Part shown: piece after piece, positions 36,801 to 47,965 of the stretch | Layout: each line of letters starts with the position of its first letter | Numbering within the stretch: the stretch's first letter is position 1 | Assembly: GCA_021397835.1 (NCBI GenBank) | Contig: JAJFZO010000168.1 | Coordinates: forward strand, 1,984,001-2,048,000 | Direction of reading: 5' to 3' | Length of the DNA: 64,000 bases | From: Moringa oleifera | Lineage: Eukaryota; Streptophyta; Magnoliopsida; Brassicales; Moringaceae | The notes under the pieces: model-generated | The model's input: only the letters and a program-made list of their open reading frames with translations | Told to the model about the DNA's origin: nothing | The model's database searches: none | Made by a program: the position numbers and the translations under genes

Positions 36801-36880
36801 TTGAATTTCAGGATTTTTACTTTTCCATAACATTTTAGGCTTTGAGATATTCATATCAGCCAAGTGCAAGAAACTCATCC
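33816..36880. other. Spacer after gene C
   Basis: Contains the 3' UTR of C, a CT-rich run (34465-34490), the GCCCCA array (listed separately), an (AT)n run at about 36399-36421 and AT-rich DNA. The part at 33870-34170 is less AT-rich than the rest, but no frame or RNA could be assigned. Confidence 0.5.
34621..34680. repeat. (GCCCCA)n hexanucleotide microsatellite
   Basis: About nine perfect copies of GCCCCA in a sharply GC-rich island inside AT-rich DNA. The - strand frame reads a run of Gly-Ala, which is a by-product of the repeat. Confidence 0.97.
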
Positions 36881-37770
36881 ATGGCTTTTTTAGTGCTGGG
36901 AATCTCTTATGGCTTTTCGTCTTTAAGACTATATCATATTGGATAAAAGGCCAATGACTTATCCACGACACCTCTACCTTAGGATATTGATCAAGCAAAG
37001 AGAATTTTCATCTACAATTTTTAACTTGTGAGCCCTTTTATGCTAGTTAATACTTTAAGCACTAAAACTTTGTTTATGGCTTTTTAGCCTTAAGACTTGT
37101 GTACAAGCCAAATATTAAGGATTAGTCCATAGTTTTTCAATTTTAAAACTCTCTCAAGCTAGTTTACAAGGAAATGATCCACAACTTTTCAATCTGAAGA
37201 CTTCCTCATGTTGATTGAGCATCAAAGACCCATCCATAAGTTTTCAATTATAAGTTTTTATTCTAGACCTTGAGGACTCGCTCGTGACATTTCAATATTT
37301 GGATTTTTTTAATGTTGATAGACTACATCGGTTATTCATCTACAACTTTTTAACCTTAGGATTCTTTCATACCAATTAAATATTAAAGATATGTGCATAA
37401 CTTTTCAGCTTAAGACTCATATCAACCAAATGTTGATGACATATTTTTAGCTTTTCGACCTCAAAACTTTCTTATACTAGTCGAGTGTTATAATCTCTTT
37501 TATGACTTTTTAGTTTTAAGATTCTTATATTGGTCAAACTCATCCATGCCTTTTCAATCTTAGGATTTTCTCTTTTCGATTAATTGTTGAGGAATAATAC
37601 ATGATTTTTCAACCTTAAAACTCCCACACCAACCTTTGTCAAGGATTCATCCATAAATTTCTATCTTCAAGACACTCTTATACCAATTAAGTGTTGAAGG
37701 CTGGTTCATATCTCTTCAATCTTAAAACTCTTATGTTGACAATGGCTGCGGAGTCAATCTCGAAAATCTC
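36880..37770. repeat. Degenerate tandem array of about 55-bp units
   Basis: About 15 diverged copies of a unit containing TCATCCATGACTTTTCAA, then CCTTAAAACTCTTATACCAA, then TTGAGTGTTGAAG. Copies of the CTTTTCAA core recur near 37130, 37187, 37230, 37345, 37400, 37455, 37505, 37550, 37605, 37660 and 37715. It lies just left of a small LTR element and may be part of an older element. Confidence 0.75.
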
Positions 37771-37809
37771 ATGTTGATTAAGTTTTGAGCATTGATTGGC
37801 TATGAGGAT

Positions 37810-39785
37810 GAATGGCCTTTTAAACATTATCCAGACGTGAAACAATGAGAAGCAATGAACCTCAAATTAACACCACTTCATAATAAATACAACTCCCATA
37901 AAGAAGGATGAAACCCTTTGCACATAAGAGACATGCAAATAAAGATGAGAAGATTGTCGATAACACTTACATGCTTTCTTCCTTCCTGTCGCTAACAACT
38001 TACACACTTTCCTAACCCTTCTCTCTTCATAATCATCCTCTCATATCCTTACCCATTTAAACATCATAAATATAACAACAATGGTCACTTTTCCCCTGCC
38101 ATTCAATCAACCTAACCTCTACCAACTTATCCTTCCCCACACATTGAAAGCATAAGCAAGGAAGCCTATGCCTCCGACCTCACCAATACCACTAACTTTA
38201 TTTTAGCTTTGCACCAATAAATCAATACATTGAAAAAGTTGGTCTATCTCACAACACGTTATATCTAGACAAGTACACAAAAACTAAAGCACGTAACAAC
38301 AAGTTTGAGTCATTAGTTCTCACTTTAGCAAAGTAGCAAATATTTATTGGCATGTTAGGATTTTTTTGATGAGCTTAGAGTCTAAAGTGAAGACTTGTGT
38401 GGAAGGATTATAAGACATAATTAGTGGTTGGAGCTGGTAGCCCAAGGTATCCACGATAAAAAATAAAAAATAAAAAATTAGAGCATATGAGGTAAGCGTT
38501 GAACCACCATACACCCCAAAAATCTTGCATGGAGCATTGCAAGTGAATTTTAAAATTCCTCAACTAGAGCCATTTAATGGTGGAGAGGATACCTAGACTA
38601 TCTTAACTGGTTTCGAATACTAATGATGATACAAGGCATTTTTGACCTGATACTCTACCGCATCATTCCTACAATATAATAAACTCTTTTTTTTTTATCA
38701 CAATTGGTTCATTCAAGTAGTTTACAATATATTCATTAGTCATGTCATCACTGGCATTAAATGAAGAAAGAATGAAGATCACTTAATATCCAAAAGCAAC
38801 AGATAGGAGAATTTTTGCATGATTATGTTTAGTATTTTAATGTCGAAATTTTTCAGTTGTTGCATAAACATGGGAATGACTAAGAAAGAATCATGAAACC
38901 TCTCTAAATCATAGGCTCAATTTAAAAAATGCATCAAAGTAGAAGGCTTCAAGAGTTGAAAAAAAAAGAAGAATCGGACCAATAGAACTAATCTTTTTCC
39001 CACAAAAGTGTTCTTGATCTAAGGATTGCGAAAGAGGGAATAAGAGATGATCTTTGACAATATAAACAAGTCTTACATATGATTGTGGTTAGTGAAAAAT
39101 ACACATTGCTTCATTATATTATAACTTTGATTGTATTACGTATAGTGGCAATTAATAAGATGCATGTTAATTTATTTGGTTATGTCAATCAAACATATTA
39201 AGCCAAGATTGCAATAGTGGGCAAGCCTCCTAACAAAACGGGCACTTGCAAAATAAACGAAAAGTTATCTCCTAAACAAAGAGAGCATAAATGAAAAATA
39301 GTCACGTGAACAAAAAGAGTCTTGTGAATATTAAAGTAATATTTTCTAAAAAGAGAGATACCCTAAAAAGAAAAAGTAATAAAGTCCAGTAAACACGGCC
39401 TTACATGACTAGAAATAATATAGTAATGATGTCTATAATTGTCCATCACGACATGTGAAGACCAATCACACATTTAATAAGCGAGAAAGACTTATGATGA
39501 AATATAAGGACAAAATATCTTTAAACATTATCTTAATATAAAGTAACGCCAACTAATCAACTCCGAATAGATATTATTTCATAACTAATACAACTCCCAC
39601 AAAAAGGAACGTAATTATTTATGCATATAAATGGGGGACATGCAAAGAAAGAGTAGAAGATTACTAATAACACTAATCTGATCTTTTCTTTTCAAAGTGG
39701 CTATCTCCTTGCATAGTCACTGAACCTTTTTCTCTCTTTACTCATCCATGCACACCTTTATGTATTTAAACATCATAAACTAATT
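37810..39785 (+). mobile_element. Small, degenerate LTR retroelement with gag remnant
   Basis: Two diverged direct repeats bracket a gag-like region. The left repeat is about 37815-38070 and the right about 39505-39785. Both contain TTTAAACATTATC, then ACAACTCCCA, then GACATGCAAA and ATTTAAACATCATAAA. Between them (about 38540-38900, + strand) frames read FKIPQLEPFNGGEDT and, in a shifted frame, FIQVVYNIFISHVITGIK followed by ENFCMIMFSIL. These resemble Gypsy gag (LEPYDGTxDP..., LSxxFxxHF...). No pol was found, so it is a non-autonomous or deleted element. Borders are approximate. Confidence 0.6.
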
Positions 39786-42530
39786 ACTACATTTTGGTCT
39801 AAAACTTTTATAGAGATCAAATACAAAAACTAATTAATTCACTTTTAACTAAACACATACAAGATTTAATATTAAAAATTTAGATTTACCATTCTTGGCA
39901 CTTGAAGGGAGATAAATATTAGATACGAAATTTTTAGTATTATAATAGAATGATAAACTTTTTTCACCCAAATCAAACCAACTTGCCCTTAAGACAAACA
40001 AAAGATCCATAAATTCATAAGGAGTAACATTGGACCAAGCAACCATTAAAGATCTAATAAACAATTACTTCATGGATGAATGCTCTAAACCAAATTTGAA
40101 GATTGAGTTCCTCTTTATAAGAATATGGGAAAGGATGCAACCATCAATAAGCATAGTAAAACACAACATTAAAAAAAAATTATGAGTTGTGATTTAGTAA
40201 TTATCTTTACTAGCCAATCACAATTCGACATGTAAGAGAAATGATCAAACTAAGCCTACTTGGTGCTTAAAATGATGTGGATAATGTTAGAGCATCACAC
40301 TTGGTTCCAAACTCAACGTAGACTTGCAAGCAAACTTGATGGCATCTTTGCCTAAACTTGTCTTAGCACACTTAGATGCTATTTCAACCTAGAGTTGATA
40401 TCTTATGATCTTATATTAGTTTTGATGTAACACAATCCCCATTAGTGGTTACCAAAAATATCAGATCTCCCCCATAAAAATCACAAAATCAAAAAAATCA
40501 ATTAGTCCATGACTACACAATCAAAAAGCTCCCGCATCTAACTAAGACACATTTACAATGGCGCTTATAAAAAAATCATAAGTATTTGATCTAAAATCTT
40601 ATCTTATTACTCAAGAATTACACTGTTAAATTAATAGTCGAGTTATTGCTTATTTTTTTACAAGTTCTCGAAGCTATCCACCTCACTGCTAACCAAACTC
40701 AAACTAGTGATCTCTTGAACAATATCGATAGAAAGATTGAAAAGACATAAAATTCATCATACAAACTAAAGAAAAAAATTAACTGAATTTGATCTTAATA
40801 AATTATCACTCTCATTAAATACCTATAATAAAAATAAAATTCATAAAAATAAAAATAAAAAAATATGTGTGACAGCATTGCATGGTTACGTCCCTCTACA
40901 ATACGCGAAGAAAAAAGAAAAAGCCTTAGTCGGCCAACCCTATAATAGTATTAAAATCTGGCCTACATTAAAATGAAGAAGATACAAGCAAGATCAAATT
41001 TATGACAAAAGTATCTAATGAATGGAAAATTTGGAGATTTCTCAAAGGAAAGTCAAAACCACTGCTAATTGTGGTACCAAATTATGTTTTTATTTATCTA
41101 AATCTTCATAATTTAGAACCTTAATTTAAAAAAAAGAACAGTGATTATTATTAATATTTACCTAATTAATATAATTACGAACAAAATTTAACATCCAAAT
41201 GTCACCTATAAAAATTATCTGAATTGTCTTTTTACATATGAATACATATTTTAATAAAACTGCATCACTAATTCAAGGAGTGGACTTGGTCAACCCTAAT
41301 GACACAAATTGCAGCCATAAGTTTCAAATGATTTGCGGGCTGATCAGACCAACCCACCAAAATATCTGGGATGATTGATGTAAACGCACCAAGATTCTCC
41401 CGTGACTCTTCCATACATGCACATGTACCAAATTTCATTGACCAATACAACTATGTCCCTAATCTATTTACTTTATTGCAAAATAATTAAAATTTAACAA
41501 GCATATCAGAGTCACTATCGATATTAAACATTATAATATATCCATTACGGAGGCATTTTCATAATATATACTAATGTTTGATGGGTATTATAATACTTTT
41601 CATCTTCACCTCATTATTAACTAAGAGATGCCTCGTACAACTATAAAAATAACAAATTTTTGTCACGTTGCGTATTCTATGTGCGGGTTTGGTGGGTCGT
41701 TAATTCATAAGTCTCATCTCAAATATTCTTCTTTTTTTTTTTTCTTCTGTGTGTTGGTTGGAAAGTTCAAACTAACATATTTCTACAGTAAACACCATTT
41801 TTTTCCGTGATTTTAGGGCCGATGTTTTAAGTCTTTACTATGTTTAAAATTATAAGAAATTGTAAAATTTTTAGCTGGGGCTTTGTGCTTTTATTCTTTT
41901 TAAATTTTTAGGGAATTTCATGCTCTATGTGCTGTGATGTTTCCTTTTATAATTTTTTCCTCTTTCAAAGATGGCATACATCAAGTAAATCTAATTTATA
42001 AACATAAAATAGGGTAAGATATCGAAGATTCTTTGGCTGTATATATGAAAATAAATTAGAATTTTTGGTTTAATTTTGAGATCATATATTAAAAAATATA
42101 TTATATGCATATTTTCCTAAAGTCATAAGAATTGGTTAGAGCAAAAAGATCCTGTTGTCGGGCACACTTTAATCGGCAAAAGCGTGTGCCCAAGGTATAG
42201 AAAGGTAGCTGGTACTCCATGTGACATGGTTCATGCTGTAAAACAACGTGGACATACAATGCTGTTGAATAAACCACCCAGAGCTCGCCACGTTTCCTAT
42301 GTCGGTCTTGATGATCACATGTGATACTTATCCAACCGGGGTTTCCAAATTATCCATTTCCTTTTCAGGCCTGCAAAGATTTTTCCTTTTCCATTGATTT
42401 TCCTTTTGAATTTTCTCATCTAAATTACCGGCGGTGATTCAAGGAAAGGTATCGAATCCGGCCCCAGGATCTGAAAGCATTTTAATATCTTGTCAAACTT
42501 GACAACTATTCGCAGAGCTTGAAGGATGTA
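39786..42530. other. Spacer upstream of gene D
   Basis: AT-rich until about 42150, then a less AT-rich promoter region. No gene was recognised. Several short frames (for example near 41270-41450 and 41630-41810) have no family motif. Confidence 0.5.
42314..42325. promoter_or_regulatory. E-box palindrome upstream of gene D
   Basis: ATCACATGTGAT is a perfect 12-base palindrome around the E-box CACATGTG, a class of site bound by bHLH/MYC factors, about 250 bases before the ATG. A CCACGT core (about 42289) and TCCAACC, similar to MYB AC-elements, lie nearby. Function is inferred from motif only. Confidence 0.35.
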
Positions 42531-42539
42531 TATATATAG
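42531..42539 (+). promoter_or_regulatory. Putative TATA box of gene D
   Basis: TATATATAG stands about 34-42 bases before the ATG at 42573, which supports that ATG over the in-frame TTG at 42546. Confidence 0.6.
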
Positions 42540-42572
42540 TACCCTTTGTATAGGACCACAGCAGCCAAAGCA

Positions 42573-44177
42573 ATGGCGAAAACTAGCCCTTTACCTTCTC
42601 TTTTGCTCTCTCTGATTTTTCTCTCCGTCGTTTGCTCTTCCTTTGCTGCGTCGGATTCAGTCTACGATGTCTTCCTGCAATGTCTGAGAAAGCAAACCAA
42701 CCCACAAGATGATGTGTCGAACACTGTCTTTAATCAATCCAACTCTTCATACACACCAATTCTTCGGGCCTACATCCGTAATGCTCGTTTCAACACCTCG
42801 TCGACCCCAAAACCAGTCATCATCGTCACTCCGACGCAGGAATCTCATGTCCAAGCTGCCGTAATATGCTCCAAGCTAGTGGGCTATCAGATTAAAATCC
42901 GAAGCGGCGGCCACGACTATGACGCCATTTCTTATGTATCCGACGCCCCGTTTTTCATGCTTGATATGTTCAACTTCCGGAATATATACGTGGATGTTGC
43001 TGACGAGTCGGCGTGGGTCGGGGCCGGCGCGACCCTTGGGGAAGTTTACTACCGGATCTGGGAGAAGAGTAAAGTGCACGGGTTCCCGGCTGGGGTTTGC
43101 CCCACCGTCGGCGTAGGTGGGCACTTGAGCGGTGCCGGTTACGGAAACATGTTGCGCAAGTTTGGTTTGTCTGTAGACAATGTTGTGGATGCTAAAATAG
43201 TTGATGTGAATGGTGTGGTTCGTGATAGGAAATCCATGGGGGAGGATCTCTTCTGGGCTATCAGAGGAGGGGGAGGAGCGAGTTTCGGTGTCATCTTAGG
43301 GTATAAGATCAAGCTCGTTCGTGTCCCTGAAACAGTTACAGTCTTCAGAGCCGAAAAACTTATGGAAGAGAACGCCCTTGATGTTACTTACCGGTGGCAA
43401 TTTGTTGCTCCTCAAACTGACCCTAATTTGTTCATGAGGTTGCTTTTGCAGCCAGTGACCAGGAACAAGAAGAGGACGATGAGAACTACGATTATAGCAC
43501 TGTACCTGGGAAAGGCAGACGATCTTGTCTCTCTCCTGGGAAAAGAACTCCCTGAACTGGGACTAAAGAAGGAGAACTGCACTGAAATGACCTGGATTCA
43601 GTCGGTGCTTTGGTGGGCAAATTATGACAATGCTACAGCCATTTCACCTGATGTGCTGCTCGACAGAAATCTCGACTCGGCAAATTTCTTGAAGAGGAAA
43701 TCGGATTATGTGGAGAAGGAGATTAAAAGAGAGGATTTGGACCTGTTGTTCAGGAAGATGATCACAATTGGCAAGACAGGATTGGTTTTCAATCCATATG
43801 GTGGAAGAATGAAGGAAATCTCCCCTTCTGATACCCCATTTCCTCATCGCAACAAATTGTTCAAAATCCAGTACTCGGTGAATTGGGATGACCCTGGAGC
43901 TGAATTAGAGAAGGATTTCCTGAATCAGATAAGGACCCTTTATGGGTTTATGACTCCTTATGTGTCCCAGAATCCCAGGAGCAGCTACTTGAATTACAGA
44001 GACCTTGATATTGGCATCAATAACCACAACAGGAATAGCTATCAGGAGGGTGAGGTTTATGGTAGGAAGTACTTTGGTGACAATTTTGATCGGCTGGTGA
44101 AAATAAAGACTGCAGTTGATCCACAGAATTTCTTCTGGAATGAGCAGAGTGTCCCTACTCTACCAAGTAAGGCATAG
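42573..44177 (+). CDS. BBE-like FAD-linked oxidoreductase, gene D
   Basis: Intronless, 534 residues. Start at ATG 42573 (MAKTSPLPSLLLSLIFLS) gives a clean secretion signal; the frame is open nine codons further upstream to a TTG that lies too close to the TATA box. His114 (RSGGHDYDAISY) and Cys176 ([11 protein letters not shown]) are the flavin anchors. Val179 at the gatekeeper position predicts oxidase activity. FKIQYSVNW is intact (Lys431, Gln433), with NPYGGRM and SYLNYRDLDIG. It is the most diverged intact member: GAGYGNMLRKFGLS replaces [14 protein letters not shown], and FPHRNKLF is one residue shorter than FPHRAGNLF. Its 3' coding end is repeated in tandem just after the stop. Secreted or vacuolar location is expected. 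Substrate unknown. Confidence 0.96.
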   Translation: MAKTSPLPSLLLSLIFLSVVCSSFAASDSVYDVFLQCLRKQTNPQDDVSNTVFNQSNSSYTPILRAYIRNARFNTSSTPKPVIIVTPTQESHVQAAVICSKLVGYQIKIRSGGHDYDAISYVSDAPFFMLDMFNFRNIYVDVADESAWVGAGATLGEVYYRIWEKSKVHGFPAGVCPTVGVGGHLSGAGYGNMLRKFGLSVDNVVDAKIVDVNGVVRDRKSMGEDLFWAIRGGGGASFGVILGYKIKLVRVPETVTVFRAEKLMEENALDVTYRWQFVAPQTDPNLFMRLLLQPVTRNKKRTMRTTIIALYLGKADDLVSLLGKELPELGLKKENCTEMTWIQSVLWWANYDNATAISPDVLLDRNLDSANFLKRKSDYVEKEIKREDLDLLFRKMITIGKTGLVFNPYGGRMKEISPSDTPFPHRNKLFKIQYSVNWDDPGAELEKDFLNQIRTLYGFMTPYVSQNPRSSYLNYRDLDIGINNHNRNSYQEGEVYGRKYFGDNFDRLVKIKTAVDPQNFFWNEQSVPTLPSKA

Positions 44178-44312
44178 ACAAATTGGTTATGATTATATGA
44201 TAAGAAATACAAGTTTCCAGAATTTCTTCTGGAATGAGCAGCGTATCTCAACTCTACCAAATAAGACGTAGACAAATTGATTATGATATTAGAATAAGAT
44301 ATACAAGTCCAT
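44124..44312. repeat. Tandem duplication of the 3' end of gene D
   Basis: A 94-base unit starting CAGAATTTCTTCTGGAATGA occurs at 44124-44217 (last codons, stop and following bases) and again at 44218-44312. The second copy still reads QNFFWNEQRISTLPNKT and a TAG. A further 19-base piece, AATAAAGACTGCAGTTGAT, from just before the unit (44098-44116) recurs at about 44325-44343. The repeats lie in the presumed 3' UTR. Confidence 0.95.
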
Positions 44313-44343
44313 AAATTGATTATGATAATAAAGACTGCAGTTG

Positions 44344-45964
44344 ATTGCTTCGACTTAGGAGAAATAGCGCATTCATAAATTTGTCATTCAATCTAACCTA
44401 AATGAAAATGTTGAATGTTTCAGAGGTCTGATCTTAAGACAGACAATGTTTCTTCTCTGATTAGTTCTTTATGTTTCTGTCCATATATTAACGCCCTGTG
44501 TGTAGTAAGTTGATCCAACTCAAACACAAAGTCCAGTCTACGGTTGCCAAAGTCAAAGCACCAAGCCTAACAATTTGATATCTAGTGGCTGATAGAAAAG
44601 TAATTGCATGGACCACTCAAGGGTGTTGACTTGTCCATACCCAGGATTAGATTTTGGGCTGCATATGTTTTCTTGTTTGTTGCTTGTCTTGTGACACGTT
44701 GCTGAGACCGGGAGGATGATGAACTCTTTTACCGAACTGAATTGACTTCTGAATTTTAGTATAGTTTTAACTATAGACCCGATCGAGGCTACTCTTCATC
44801 AGTTATCAGACAATCTTGTCTTTCCAACTTGGAACTCTCTTCACCAGCAAAATTGAAAATGGGAACTCTGGTTTAGCAGCTTCCTTATGAGGAGGCATTT
44901 GTTTAGATCAGTGTATATTTCTGGATTTGTTCTATCAAATGTCCTAAGCATCGAAGGGCTAACTTTGGTTGTTGGCTGCAGCTGCGGCACAATCACAAGT
45001 CCCGTCCGGGGTGGCTGGACTGCCCAGCAGAGCTTGCAGGACGTTAACAGGATTGGTAGCATACTTGCTTCTTCTCAAAGAAGTGGAGATTATTATTAGC
45101 AAGTCATGAGAATTCAGGGTATCTTTTACTACTCTGGAAGCCCTGGACAACAAAAACCCTATATCTTTTACAATTCTATAATGCTTCTGAATATGAAATT
45201 AGGCCTGCTTCTTTTTATTAGAATGGAGGAGGACACAGTAGAATTTAATAGAATTATGTACATAATACTGGGAGGAGTTTGTCGGGAACTAAAGGGCGAA
45301 ATATTCAGGAAATAGTGGAAGCAGAATCTTCTTTAAGCCACTGCTAAAGGCATCTCAGCACAATAGTACAAACTTTATAGATCTGTTTTGTAATTATTGA
45401 ATTGGAATGTTGACTGTGAAAACAGAGTTATGTTTGCCAGTAACTACAAGATAGGGTGTTGTCTAAATGGGGAAATGATTAAAAAAAATCTTAAAAGAAA
45501 TAATTATGTTTCATTGTTGTCATGCACGATGGAAGATGCTCATAGCAGGAGAATCTTAAAATCCACATTACTATGCAAAAAAAGAAAAATAAAATCAAAA
45601 TTATGACATGAGATCAAATTAAAACTTAATCTATATTTAATGTATATAAATTTTCATACAAATTATTAAAATTCTTATACAATCAATTTGACAAGATTAC
45701 ATAAATAGATAAGATAATTAAATTTTAACATTTAAAAGGAATGAATAATTGAAGGAAAAATTTTATGTACAAATCTACTTTGAAATCAATTTGTCAAAAT
45801 TTTATGAAAAATTCATTTGAATAAAAATTATAATTTTAAATATCAGAAAATTTGTAGACTTTGAAAAGAACAAAGAAATTGAAAAAATAAATAAAAAGAT
45901 TAAAACTTTTTATTATAACTTAAAATAAATAAAAAATAATTAAAATTTGTTAAAATAATATTTA
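44344..45964. other. Spacer with an unassigned less AT-rich patch
   Basis: Mostly non-coding. A patch at about 44880-45150 is richer in G+C and open in several frames on both strands (for example VVGCSCGTITSPVRGGW on +). No family could be recognised, so I do not call a gene. Confidence 0.4.
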
Positions 45965-46440
45965 TCAACTTAAAGAGCTTATTAAATTTTTTAAAAAAAA
46001 ATTCAAGAGTGTCCATCCCTCACTTTTAAGCCGGCCCTTACTATCCTTTAAGCAACGCTCAAACTTAACAATGGGTGAGCACTTAGTCAATACATTTGCT
46101 AGCTCAACTTTAGCATTGTCATTTTTCAATATTTTACGTATAAAATCAAACTTCACCTCTATATGGTTAGTTCTGGCATAAACAAGACTCTTCATCAACA
46201 GGTGCCACTTTGACTGTCATGAAAGATGGTTAAATCATTTGAAGCAATGCTTACCCTTCAGCAGTAATGTTTCTTTGAATCCCTTTGCTGCAAAAATATA
46301 CCCCGCTAAGCCGCCATCTTTTGTAGACATGAACTCTAGCTTTGTACTCCCTCGTGCACTCTAAAGATGCAATTAGAAGTTGACTTCCTATTGTCAACAC
46401 CCCAACCACATAACTTGCAACTCCAATTTTTGCATATGTT
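45965..46440 (-). pseudogene. Ty1/Copia RNase H fragment
   Basis: The - strand reads VDNRKSTS, a broken middle, FHDSQS, then SLVYARTNHIEVKFDFIR and NVLTKCSPIVKFERCL. These match the C-terminal end of Copia polyproteins (DDRKSTSGY, CDSQSAI, HxRTKHIDVRYHFIR, ADxLTKxxxxxKFxxC). Frames are shifted and the piece is truncated. It points the opposite way to the Copia element that starts just to the right. Confidence 0.85.
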
Positions 46441-46499
46441 CTTTTTCGTAGATTAAGAAAAGACTAAAAAAAATTTTAAGTATTTTAGTAGCCATTTAA

Positions 46500-46904
46500 G
46501 AGCATGTGAATGTAGCTTAGTAGCATTAAGTATGTGTGAATAATAATTTACATAAAAAGAAAATTTTATAATTTTTATTTACACATTGTTAATATTAAAA
46601 TTTAGTATACGAAAAGGATTTTTCTGTATGTATAATGAGCTCCAAACTTTGTTATATAAAAAGGGACTATAAGGGCAATTAAAGAGAAAATGAAGTGCCT
46701 TTCTTGTAATTTATTTCTATAGTCAAAAGTTTCTCCCAGTGATTGCAAAATGAATGTAACTCTTGATTAATAGTGAACTATTATAAATCGTATGTCTTTT
46801 GTAATTATTTAATTTTTTTCTTATATTAGTTATTATTGCTTTCAGATTTTAAAAATTTGGTATTTAACCTTTCAACTAGGAACTTGATGTTTAAATCTCC
46901 AACA
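46500..46904 (+). repeat. Probable 5' LTR of Copia element 1
   Basis: The stretch before the primer-binding site ends in CA two bases before it, as an LTR should, and is AT-rich without coding signals. The left border (around 46500) is a guess. No second LTR copy was recognised on the right side, so LTR status rests on position only. Confidence 0.5.
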
Positions 46905-46906
46905 AC

Positions 46907-46918
46907 TGGTATTAGAGC
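46907..46918 (+). other. Primer-binding site of Copia element 1
   Basis: TGGTATTAGAGC matches the usual plant initiator-tRNA-Met primer site TGGTATCAGAGC with one change, and it sits directly before the gag remnant. Confidence 0.8.
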
Positions 46919-47965
46919 TCTGAGTTTTTAGATTGAAAGTAATAAGTATTGAAGAAAATTCATCAATGCGGTCACTAATTTGATAGTACAAGTTATCCTT
47001 TTTAGAGAATGCAAATTCAAAGATTATTTGTATGGAAAAAAGTTACATGAATAATTTTTGGATCAAAAGCCTAAAAAAATTTTAGAAAGTAATTGAAGTC
47101 TTCTTGATAGACAAGTATTTGAGGTTATTTAGCTGACATTGTAAAAGAATATTGCTTACAATGTAGCACAGGAGAAAATAATTGCAAATTTGATGAAGGT
47201 ATTATCTAGCATATACAAAAAACCTTCAACAACTAACTAGGTTTTTTTTTTGTGAAGAAGTTACTTCACTTGAAAATGAATTAAGGTAATTCTATAGTAA
47301 TTCATCTTAATAAGTTTAATATAATTGTTAATCAGTTATCTTTTGTTAAGATCAACTTTGATGATGAGATACGTGCCTTAATACTTATTGGCATCACTAC
47401 CAAACAGTTGAAAGCCCTTTGAGATAACAGTTAGTAATTCTTTTGGGACTTTAAAACTAAATTTCAATGATGTTTGAAATCAAATTCTTGCAGAGGAGTT
47501 TCATTGTTTTCAAATTCTATCTTAAATGTTGACAATAGAATAAGATGAACTAGCAAAAATTGTAATCGCAATAAGAGCAAATCTAAGTCAAAGAATCAAA
47601 AAGTCAAGTCCAGATTTAAAAAAAAAATGTAGAGCGTCAAAAACTATGAAAAATTGGGTCATGTGAAGAAAGATTGTTGGCTATGAAAAAAAAAAAAAAA
47701 AAGAGAACAAAGATGATACTGCAAATGTGATCATAAATGAGGTACAAGATGCATTACTTTTTGCTATTGATAGTCCCCTTAAATCTTGAGTTTGAAATTT
47801 TAGGGCTTCTTTTCATACATTAAACATAGTAAAATAATAAAAAAATTATATTCTTGATAATTATGAGAAGGTTTACTGATGGAAATGTTTAGATATTGTT
47901 GGTATAAGTGATATTAAATTGAAGATACTAAACACAAATATGTAGAAAATTTGAAAGATGAGACG
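46919..47965 (+). pseudogene. Copia element 1, gag and protease remnant
   Basis: Broken + strand frames read FKDYLYGKKLHE, LLDRQVFEVI, KNIAYNVAQEKIIANLMKVL and SSIYKKPSTTN (Copia gag). Later pieces read INFDDEIRALIL, then EKLGHVKKDCWL (zinc knuckle, about 47640-47683), then ALLFAIDSPLKS and FRASFHT, where the protease DSGAS is lost. The frame ends at NLKDETC, exactly where a 9.3-kb LTR element is inserted. The reading continues at 57276 (HIPNL...). Confidence 0.85.

Noticed and set aside
42546..42572. TTG-initiated N-terminal extension of gene D
   Set aside because: TTG is not a likely plant start codon, the site is within about 15 bases of the TATA box, and the ATG at 42573 begins a proper signal peptide. 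The same reasoning moved the gene B start from 29731 to 29737.
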